Below the pieces are notes generated by a model. It had not been told where the DNA came from. It ran no database searches and saw nothing but the letters and a program-made list of their open reading frames with translations. Position numbers and translations under genes: made by a program. A stretch of 8,568 nucleotides of DNA from Planctomycetota bacterium (GTDB lineage Bacteria > Planctomycetota > B15-G4), in the NCBI GenBank assembly GCA_003644265.1, contig QNBX01000178.1, positions 1 through 8,568 on the forward strand, read 5' to 3'. Numbering within the stretch: position 1 is the stretch's first letter; the number at the start of each line of letters is the position of its first letter. Positions 1 through 5,809 of this stretch are shown here, one piece after another.

Positions 1-2
1 AG

Positions 3-1160
3 GCGGTGGCGCGCGACGTCGCGCGCATCCTCGCGCTGGACGTGAGCTTCCGCGGCGGCACGCGCCTGGGCCGCGACGTCAGCCTCGACGGGCTGCTGTC
101 CGATGGCTTCGACGCGGTGCTGCTGGCCCTCGGGGCCGGGCGCGCCCGGAAGCTGGACGTCCCGGGTGCGGACGGCGCCGGTCGTCCGGAGGTGGTGGAC
201 GCCCTCGGCTACCTGGCTCGCGTCGCGTCGGGCGACCGGGTGCCCAGCGGGGCGAAGGTGGTCGTGGTGGGCGGCGGCAACGCGGCCTTCGACGCGGCCC
301 GCTCGGCGCTCCGCAGCGGGGCCGACGAGGTCGTCATCGCCTACCGGCGCACGCGGGCGGAGATGCCCGCCCTGGCGGACGAGATCCTGGCCGCCGAGCG
401 CGAGGGCATCGTCATCGCGCCGCGACTCTCGCCCCTCGCCGTGCAACGCGAGGGGCCGCTCGGCCTGGTGTGCCTGGCCACCGAGCCCGGCGAGCCGGAC
501 GCCAGCGGGCGCCGTCGGCCTCAGCCCGTCGAGGGCAGCGAGCGCCTGCTCGAGGCCGACCTGATCATCGTGGCGGTGGGCCAGGACCCCGAGCTGGAGG
601 CCCCGGCCTGCGAGCTCGACGTCGACCCGCGCGGGTGCCTGCACCGTGACCCTGAGACCGGCGCCACCTCCCGCGAGCGCGTGTTCGCCGCGGGCGACGT
701 GGTGGACGGCGAGCGCACGGTGACGGCCGCCATGGCCTCGGGCCAGCGCGCCGCCTGGGGCATCGACCGTTTGCTCATGGGCGCCGAGCTGGCCGACCTG
801 CGGGCGCCGCCGCCGCTGCGCGAGGAATGGCCGGGCAGCGAAGGTGCGGCCGTGGCGGCCCGGCCCGGCGCGCCCCGTCGGCAGCGGCCGTCCGAGCTCT
901 CCCCCGAGCGCTGCCGCGACGGATTCGAGGAGGTCGTCGGCGCGCTCTCCGAAGAGGCGGCCCGCGCCGAGGCCGCGCGCTGCGCCGTCTGCGGCCAGTG
1001 CGCCAACTGCCGCGCCTGCCTCGACCTGTTCGGTTGCCCGGCCTTCTACATGGAGGAGGGGCGCATCCAGATCGACCCGATCCTGTGCACGGGCTGCGGC
1101 GTGTGCGCCGACTTCTGCAGCAACGGCGCCATCGTGCCCGTGGACGGGAGCCCGGCATGA
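3..1160 (+). CDS. GltD-like FAD/NAD(P) oxidoreductase with C-terminal 2x[4Fe-4S] domain (5' partial)
   Basis: The reading frame is open at the left edge, so the N-terminus with the first FAD-binding Gly motif is missing. Numbering starts at the GTG at position 6, which is probably internal. Visible parts: an NAD(P)-binding fold with GGGNAA at residues 89-94, followed by the YRRTRAEMPA signature of the glutamate-synthase small-subunit family; a second FAD motif, AAGD, at 228-231; a Pro/Arg/Ala-rich linker at about 265-300; then a Cys-rich domain. Cysteines lie at 326, 329, 332, 335, 338 and 344, then at 361, 364, 367 and 371 (CxxCxxCxxxC). The last Cys is followed by Ser rather than the usual Pro. 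The GCPA...IDP..CTGCGVC pattern resembles the ferredoxin tail of IorA. Family role: electron transfer between NAD(P)(H) and Fe-S partners. The 4-base overlap with an IorB-like gene suggests it is the NAD(P)-linked electron subunit of a 2-oxoacid oxidoreductase, comparable to the flavin subunit of phenylglyoxylate:NAD+ oxidoreductase. Family certain; partner inferred. Confidence 0.9.
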   Translation, partial: AVARDVARILALDVSFRGGTRLGRDVSLDGLLSDGFDAVLLALGAGRARKLDVPGADGAGRPEVVDALGYLARVASGDRVPSGAKVVVVGGGNAAFDAARSALRSGADEVVIAYRRTRAEMPALADEILAAEREGIVIAPRLSPLAVQREGPLGLVCLATEPGEPDASGRRRPQPVEGSERLLEADLIIVAVGQDPELEAPACELDVDPRGCLHRDPETGATSRERVFAAGDVVDGERTVTAAMASGQRAAWGIDRLLMGAELADLRAPPPLREEWPGSEGAAVAARPGAPRRQRPSELSPERCRDGFEEVVGALSEEAARAEAARCAVCGQCANCRACLDLFGCPAFYMEEGRIQIDPILCTGCGVCADFCSNGAIVPVDGSPA

Positions 1161-1897
1161 GCGCGACGAACGGCGCCGGCAGCGGCCCTCGGGACACCTC
1201 CGCGAACGACGTCCCGAGCGGCGACTCGCGCGGTGCCGCGAGCCCGTCTCGCGAGCGCCGCACGCGGGTGCTGGTGGTGGGCGTGGGGGGGCAGGGCGTG
1301 CTGACCGTGGCCCGTTGGTTGGGCCGCGCCGCCCAGACGGCCGGCGTGCCCGTGGTCATCGGGCAGCTCCACGGCATGTCGCAGCGCGGCGGCAGCGTGG
1401 AGACCTCGGTGCTGTTCGGCCCGGGTTCCAGCTCGTTCATCCCCAGCGGCGGAGCGCACGTCGTGCTGGGCCTCGAGCCCATGGAGGTGCTGCGCGCCAA
1501 GCAGCGCGTCGGGCCCGACACGCACCTGATCGTGAACACCGGGCGGGTGGTGCCCTGCACCCTCTCCTTCGCCGGCGAGCCCTACCCCGACGTGAGCGCC
1601 ATGCTGGCTGCGGTGGCCGGGCTGGGCAGGGAGCTGGTGACCGTCGAGGGGTCGTCGCTCGCGCACGCGCTGGGCGAGCCGCGCGTGCTCAGCACGCTCA
1701 TGACGGGCGCGCTGATCGGCTCGGGCCGCGTGCCGCTGGGTCGCGACGAGGTCTGGGCTGCCATCGAGTCCCGTTGCCCGCCGCGGCTGCTCGAGGTCAA
1801 CCGGCAGGCCTTCGAGGCGGGTCTGGATGCCACGCGCCGCGCGACGCCTTCGGGCGGGGGCGGGGGCGGTTGCGGGTGCGGGGCCGGGTGCTCATGA
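1157..1897 (+). CDS. iorB: IorB-like gamma-type subunit of 2-oxoacid (indolepyruvate-type) oxidoreductase
   Basis: 246 residues. The core is typical of the IorB / pyruvate:ferredoxin oxidoreductase gamma domain: GVGGQG at 42-47 after a beta strand, HGMSQRGG at 72-79, then the IP.GGAHVVLGLEP.E.LR segment at about 95-113. Family role: with an IorA-type TPP subunit it oxidatively decarboxylates an aryl-2-oxoacid to the aryl-acetyl-CoA thioester. No IorA is visible here; it would be expected upstream. Start: ATG 1157 overlaps the previous stop (ATGA) and has GGGAG at 1146-1150 with a 6-base spacer. The family core is about 190-200 residues, so two additions stand out: a polar, Ser/Gly/Arg-rich N-terminal extension of about 34 residues, and a C-terminal tail of six glycines followed by a Cys-rich end with Cys 239, 241 and 245. 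The substrate (indolepyruvate, phenylpyruvate or another oxoacid) cannot be read from this subunit. Confidence 0.87.
   Translation: MSATNGAGSGPRDTSANDVPSGDSRGAASPSRERRTRVLVVGVGGQGVLTVARWLGRAAQTAGVPVVIGQLHGMSQRGGSVETSVLFGPGSSSFIPSGGAHVVLGLEPMEVLRAKQRVGPDTHLIVNTGRVVPCTLSFAGEPYPDVSAMLAAVAGLGRELVTVEGSSLAHALGEPRVLSTLMTGALIGSGRVPLGRDEVWAAIESRCPPRLLEVNRQAFEAGLDATRRATPSGGGGGGCGCGAGCS
1852..1888 (+). other. Candidate G-quadruplex just upstream of the hyuA start codon
   Basis: Six runs of three or more G lie on the coding (mRNA) strand, at 1852-1854, 1856-1860, 1862-1866, 1874-1876, 1880-1883 and 1886-1888. The loops are 1, 1, 7, 3 and 2 bases, so several four-run combinations satisfy the usual G3+N1-7 rule. 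The tract encodes the Gly/Cys tail of the IorB-like protein and ends 5 bases before the hyuA ATG at 1894, over the place where a ribosome binding site would sit. No strong Shine-Dalgarno sequence is seen there. Whether it folds in the cell is unknown; the high-GC background makes chance occurrence plausible. Confidence 0.4.
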
Positions 1898-3978
1898 CCC
1901 GCTTCAAGATCGGCATCGACGTGGGCGGCACCTTCACCGACCTCTGCCTGTGGTCGGAGGGCGAGGGCGTGCAGACCTTCAAGGTGCTCTCGACGCCGCA
2001 CGACCCTTCGGTGGGCGTGTTGGAAGGCGTCGCGCGCATGGCCTCGGCCGTGGGCCTCGACGTGCCGGCCTTCCTGGGCGCGACGGGCCTGATCGTCCAC
2101 GGCACGACGGTCTGCACCAACGCCGTGCTGACCCGCGGCGGCGCCACCTGCGGACTGATCACCACCAGCGGTGTGCGCGACGCGCTGGAGATGCGCCGCG
2201 GCATCCGCGAGGAGCAGTACGACAACCGCTTCACCAACGTGGTCCCGCTGGTGCCGCGCCGGCGGCGGCTGGCCGTGCCCGGGCGGCTCGACTTCCGCGG
2301 GCAGGAGCTGGAGCCCCTGGCGCTGGACGAGGTGCGCGCGGCGGCGCGGCAGCTCGGCGAGCAGGGCGTCGCCGCCGTCGCCATCTGCTTCATGCACTCG
2401 TACGCGGACGACGCCCACGAGCAGGCCGCGGCCGCCGTCGTGCGCGAGGAGCTGCCGGACGCCTACCTGTCGGTGTCGTCCGAGGTGCTCCCCACCATCC
2501 GCTTCTACGACCGGGTCTCGACCACCGCGCTGAACGCCTACGTCGGACCGGTGCTGCGCGACTACCTGGCGAGCCTCACGGGCAAGCTGGCCGACGCGGG
2601 CTTCGGCGGCGTGCTGCTGGTGATGCAGTCCAACGGCGGCCTGGCCCGCCCGGACGTGGTGCGGGAGCGGCCGGCCACCACGCTGCTGTCCGGCCCCGCG
2701 GCGGGTCCCCGTGCGGCGGCCACGTTCGCTGCGGTGCACGGGCGCGACGACTGCATCCTGGTCGACATGGGCGGCACGAGCTTCGAGGCCTCGCTGGTGC
2801 GCGGCGGCGACGCCGACATCGCGGGCGCGGGGGAGATCGACCGCCTGCGCATCGCCCTGCCCATGCTGGCCATCACGACCATCGGCGCCGGCGGGGGCAG
2901 CATCGGCTGGATCGACGAGGGCGGCCTGCTGCGCATGGGGCCCGAGTCGGCCGGCGCCGCGCCGGGCCCGGCCTGCTACGGGCGCGGCGGCGAGCGGCCC
3001 ACCTGCACGGACGCCGACGTCGTGCTCGGCTACCTCGACCCCGACGACTTCGCGGGCGGGAGCATGTCGCTCGATCGCTCCGCGGCGGAACGGGCCGTCA
3101 GTGAGGGCGTGGCGGCGCCGCTCGGGCTGCAGCTCGAGCAGGCGGCCGCGGGCATGTACCGCGTCATCAACGCCAACATGGCCCACGGCGTGCGCCAGGT
3201 GACGGTGCAGCGCGGCCTCGACCCGCGCGAGTTCCCGCTGGTGGTGGCCGGCGGCGCGGGCGCGCTGCACGCCTGCATGATCGCCAGCGACCTGGAGATC
3301 CCCACGCTGCTCGTGCCCGGGCCGGCCTCGACGCTGTGCGCCGTCGGCATGCTGCAGTGCGACCTGCAGCACGACTTCGTGCGCTCGTGCGTGGGCCGGC
3401 TGGACGAGATCGAGAGCTCGCGCCTGACCGGGCTGGTCGCGTCCATGATCGCGGACGGCGAGCGTCAGCTGCGCGCGGAGGGCGCCGACGAGGTCGAGCA
3501 CGAGACGTCGCTCGACCTGCGCTACCTCAAGCAGTACCACGAGGTCACCGTGCCCGTGCAGCGCGCGGCGCTGGACGCGGGCGACCTGGGCGCCATGGCC
3601 GCGGCCTTCCACGCGGCGCACGACCAGCTCTACGGCTACAGCCTGCAGGGCGAGGACGCCGGGCTGGAGCTGATCAACGTCCGCGTGCGATCGCTGGGTC
3701 GCACCGAGAAGCCGCCGCTGCCTTCGCTGGCCGCGGGGAGCGGGGATCCGGCCGCGGCGCTCAAGGGTCGCCGGCGCGCCTACGTGCCCGAGCGCGAGGC
3801 CTTCGAGGACGTGCCGGTCTACGACGGCCACGTGCTGCTCGCCGGCGACACGCTGGTCGGCCCCGCGCTGATCGAGCGCGTCGACACCACCATCTTCGTC
3901 AGCGCCGCCTACACAGCCAGCGTGGACGGCCACGGCGGCGTCCTGCTGCGGCACCGCGACCTGGAGGGAGCGGCATGA
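1894..3978 (+). CDS. hyuA: Hydantoinase/oxoprolinase-family subunit A (HyuA-like, ATP-binding)
   Basis: 694 residues, full length for the HyuA / N-methylhydantoinase A family. The fold is the actin-like ATPase type. Motifs: DVGGTFTD at 9-16 (N-terminal phosphate loop), HGTT at 69-72, MQSNGG at 244-249, SGPAAG at 266-271, DMGGTSFE at 291-298 (second phosphate loop; commonly DMGGTS[TF]D, so Glu replaces Asp), GAGGGS at 331-336, and RGLDPREFPLV then GGAGALHA at 440-460. With HyuB it forms an ATP-dependent enzyme that hydrolyses cyclic amides, or in relatives carboxylates ketones (acetone and acetophenone carboxylases). Start: ATG 1894 overlaps the previous stop; the frame is open far upstream (to 844), but that stretch lies inside other genes. 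The ribosome binding site is weak, so translation is probably coupled. Given the mutase and acyl-CoA dehydrogenase downstream, ring opening of an oxidised indoleacetate-type lactam is an attractive role, but a carboxylase cannot be excluded. Confidence 0.9.
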   Translation: MTRFKIGIDVGGTFTDLCLWSEGEGVQTFKVLSTPHDPSVGVLEGVARMASAVGLDVPAFLGATGLIVHGTTVCTNAVLTRGGATCGLITTSGVRDALEMRRGIREEQYDNRFTNVVPLVPRRRRLAVPGRLDFRGQELEPLALDEVRAAARQLGEQGVAAVAICFMHSYADDAHEQAAAAVVREELPDAYLSVSSEVLPTIRFYDRVSTTALNAYVGPVLRDYLASLTGKLADAGFGGVLLVMQSNGGLARPDVVRERPATTLLSGPAAGPRAAATFAAVHGRDDCILVDMGGTSFEASLVRGGDADIAGAGEIDRLRIALPMLAITTIGAGGGSIGWIDEGGLLRMGPESAGAAPGPACYGRGGERPTCTDADVVLGYLDPDDFAGGSMSLDRSAAERAVSEGVAAPLGLQLEQAAAGMYRVINANMAHGVRQVTVQRGLDPREFPLVVAGGAGALHACMIASDLEIPTLLVPGPASTLCAVGMLQCDLQHDFVRSCVGRLDEIESSRLTGLVASMIADGERQLRAEGADEVEHETSLDLRYLKQYHEVTVPVQRAALDAGDLGAMAAAFHAAHDQLYGYSLQGEDAGLELINVRVRSLGRTEKPPLPSLAAGSGDPAAALKGRRRAYVPEREAFEDVPVYDGHVLLAGDTLVGPALIERVDTTIFVSAAYTASVDGHGGVLLRHRDLEGAA

Positions 3979-5756
3979 GCGACACGGGCGACACGCACAA
4001 CACGGGCAACACGGGCGACGCGGGCGCGGTCGATCCCGTCCTGGGAGCCATCATCGGTCGGGCGCTGAAGGCGATCACCGACGAGATGAGCGTCACCATG
4101 GAGAAGACCACGCGCTCGCCGATCCTGTGCGAGGCCAAGGACTTCGTGACGGGCATCTACGACGCCGAGGGGCGCATGCTCGAGCAGACCGAGAACCTGC
4201 CCATCCTGAGCTTCTCGCTCAGCCCGGTCTGCCAGCACATCGCCGAGCGCTTCGCGGGCAACGTCTTCCCGGGCGACGTCTTCTTCCACAACGACGTGTT
4301 CAGCCTCGGCAACCAGAACAACGACGTGGCGGCCTTCAAACCCATCTTCGTGGGTGAGCAGCTGGTGGGCTGGGCCGCGGCCAAGGGGCACCAGGCGGAC
4401 ATCGGCGGCGCCGTGCGCGGGGGCTACAACCCCAACGCCACCGAGGTCTGGCAGGAGGCCCTGCGCATTCCGGCGGTCAAGGTCTTCGAGCGCGGCGAGC
4501 TGCGGCGCGACGTGTGGGACCTCATCTTCGCCAACATCCGGCTGCCCATCGTGCAGCAGGACATGCTGGCGGAGATCGGCGCCTGCACCGTGGGCGAGCG
4601 CCGGCTGCTGCAGCTCATCGACAAGTACGGCGTGGCCCGTTTCGACGCCCACAAGCGCTACCTGTTCGAGGCCGCCCGCAAGATGATGCAGGCCGAGATC
4701 CGCTCGATCCCCGACGGCTCCTACAGCGGCGAGGCCAAGGTCTACTTCGACGGCAAGACGCCCGGCTCGGTCTACACCATCCGCGTGACGATCGAGGTGG
4801 ACGGCGAGCGCATCCGCTTCGACTACTCGGACACCGACGCCCAGACCACAGGCTTCGTGAACGGCACCTACACGTCGAGCGCGTCGGCCACCATCCTCAC
4901 CTTCCTGCAGCTGGTGAACCCCGACATCCCGCACAACGACGGGATGATCCAGCCGATCGAGATCGTGATCCCCGAGGGCACGATCCTGAACGCGGCCTAC
5001 CCGGCGGCCACGACCTTCGGCAACCACCTCTGCCCGCCCAACGCGGACGCCATCATCCGGGCGCTGGCGCCGGTGATCCCCGAGCGCGTGACGGCGGGCT
5101 GGAACAACCTGCTGTGCTCGCTCTCGTCGGGGCACAATCCGCAGCGCGACGACACCTACGTCGACATCCTGTTCATGGGGCTCAAGGGCGGGTCGGGCGC
5201 CACCAGCGACTGCGACGGCTACGACCACATCGGCATGATCGACGCCTCGGGCGGGTTGCTCGACCAGGACTACGAGATGTTCGAGCAGATGACGCCGCAC
5301 CTGCTGATCAAGCACGAGTTCCTGCGGGACTCGGCCGGCGCGGGGCGCCAGCGCGGCGGGCTGGGCGTCGAGACGCGCTACCGCGTGGGCGGGCAGACGG
5401 CCGACATCGTGACCTTCGGCGACGGCGACGTGGAGCCGGCCTTCGGGCTGTACGGCGGCGGGCCGGGCACGCTCAACTCGATCGAGCTGCAGCGGCCGGA
5501 CGGTTCGGTGCAGCGCCCCACCAGCAAGGACCTGGTCAGCGGCGTCCCCGGCGGCACGCTGTACGTGCAGCAGGCGGGCGGCGGCGGGGGCTACGGCCCG
5601 CCCAGCGAGCGCCCGGCGGCCAAGCTGGCCGAGGAGGTCGCCGACGGCATCATCTCCCTGGAGGCGGCGCGCGAGCTCTACGGCGTGGCGCTCGACCCCG
5701 ACACGCTTGAAGTGCTCAAGGACGAGACGGCGCGCCTGCGCGGGGAGGCCACGTGA
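3975..5756 (+). CDS. hyuB: Hydantoinase/oxoprolinase-family subunit B (HyuB-like)
   Basis: 593 residues, the usual size for HyuB / N-methylhydantoinase B. Family landmarks: the opening helix VDPVLGAIIGRALKAI at residues 19-34, then M.KTTRSPI and KDF..GIYDA.GRML; FFHNDVFSLGNQNNDV at about 103-118; KGHQADIGG at about 137-145; GGYNPNATEVWQEALRIP at about 148-165; and the C-terminal glycine-rich end GGPGT, SGVPGG and QQAGGGGGYG. It is the partner of HyuA and acts in the cytoplasm; there is no signal peptide. Start: ATG 3975 overlaps the hyuA stop and has GGAGG at 3963-3967 with a 7-base spacer. Residues 3-17 are a low-complexity repeat of D/N-T-G triplets (see repeat 3981-4025). The last codons lie in the first copy of a 53-bp tandem duplication. 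The stop TGA 5754-5756 overlaps a GTG at 5753 that opens a micro-ORF. Family assignment is firm; substrate unknown. Confidence 0.9.
   Translation: MSDTGDTHNTGNTGDAGAVDPVLGAIIGRALKAITDEMSVTMEKTTRSPILCEAKDFVTGIYDAEGRMLEQTENLPILSFSLSPVCQHIAERFAGNVFPGDVFFHNDVFSLGNQNNDVAAFKPIFVGEQLVGWAAAKGHQADIGGAVRGGYNPNATEVWQEALRIPAVKVFERGELRRDVWDLIFANIRLPIVQQDMLAEIGACTVGERRLLQLIDKYGVARFDAHKRYLFEAARKMMQAEIRSIPDGSYSGEAKVYFDGKTPGSVYTIRVTIEVDGERIRFDYSDTDAQTTGFVNGTYTSSASATILTFLQLVNPDIPHNDGMIQPIEIVIPEGTILNAAYPAATTFGNHLCPPNADAIIRALAPVIPERVTAGWNNLLCSLSSGHNPQRDDTYVDILFMGLKGGSGATSDCDGYDHIGMIDASGGLLDQDYEMFEQMTPHLLIKHEFLRDSAGAGRQRGGLGVETRYRVGGQTADIVTFGDGDVEPAFGLYGGGPGTLNSIELQRPDGSVQRPTSKDLVSGVPGGTLYVQQAGGGGGYGPPSERPAAKLAEEVADGIISLEAARELYGVALDPDTLEVLKDETARLRGEAT
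3981..4025 (+). repeat. Five 9-bp tandem repeats at the 5' end of hyuB
   Basis: Five in-frame 9-base units run from 3981: GACACGGGC, GACACGCAC, AACACGGGC, AACACGGGC, GACGCGGGC. They encode DTG-DTH-NTG-NTG-DAG, residues 3-17, just ahead of the conserved first helix. Units change by one or two bases, so this is a slightly decayed minisatellite. Copy number can change without shifting the frame. The encoded peptide is probably a disordered N-terminal leader with no family counterpart. Confidence 0.75.
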
Positions 5757-5809
5757 ACTTCGAGCTGACCGAGGACCAGACGGCGCGCCTGCGCGGGAGG
5801 GCCTCGTGA
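5753..5809 (+). CDS. 18-codon micro-ORF made by the 53-bp duplication (chimeric remnant)
   Basis: GTG 5753 overlaps the hyuB stop. The frame reads through the start-of-dehydrogenase codons (NFELTEDQ) into an out-of-place copy of the hyuB C-terminal codons (TARLRGRAS), then stops at TGA 5807-5809, overlapping the real dehydrogenase GTG at 5806. It has its own ribosome binding site, GGGGAGG at 5742-5748, with a 4-base spacer. It is thus a head-to-tail chimera of two genes' ends and could be translated as a relay between them, with ribosomes terminating and restarting twice within 56 bases. The peptide probably has no function of its own; any effect would be on translation of the dehydrogenase. 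Translation is not shown by the sequence. Confidence 0.45.
   Translation: MNFELTEDQTARLRGRAS
5795..5800 (+). promoter_or_regulatory. Ribosome binding site setting the acyl-CoA dehydrogenase start
   Basis: GGGAGG lies 5 bases before GTG 5806. Two GTG codons followed by identical NFELTE codons exist (5753 and 5806). Only 5806 is in frame with the full enzyme; the 5753 frame stops after 18 codons. The site together with the family-typical N-terminus (NFELTEEQ) fixes the start at 5806 rather than at the upstream TTG at 5707. Confidence 0.7.

Noticed and set aside
827..1156. Upstream in-frame extension of the IorB-like gene
   Set aside because: It overlaps the Fe-S domain of the preceding gene in another frame and is Arg/Pro-rich. 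ATG 1157 has a good ribosome binding site and an ATGA overlap.
844..1893. Upstream in-frame extension of hyuA to an ATG at 844
   Set aside because: The added residues are Arg/Ala/Pro-rich shadow sequence inside two real genes. The family N-terminus (IGIDVGGTFTD) begins right after ATG 1894.
1582..3954. Very long minus-strand open frame (790 codons) opposite hyuA
   Set aside because: It is the antisense shadow of a GC-rich gene. The translation is rich in His, Arg, Gln, Val and Ala with no family motif, while the plus strand has a full set of HyuA motifs.
5707..5805. Longer dehydrogenase starting at TTG 5707
   Set aside because: The extra 33 residues are not family sequence and the frame overlaps the hyuB end. 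GTG 5806 has a ribosome binding site and gives the standard N-terminus.
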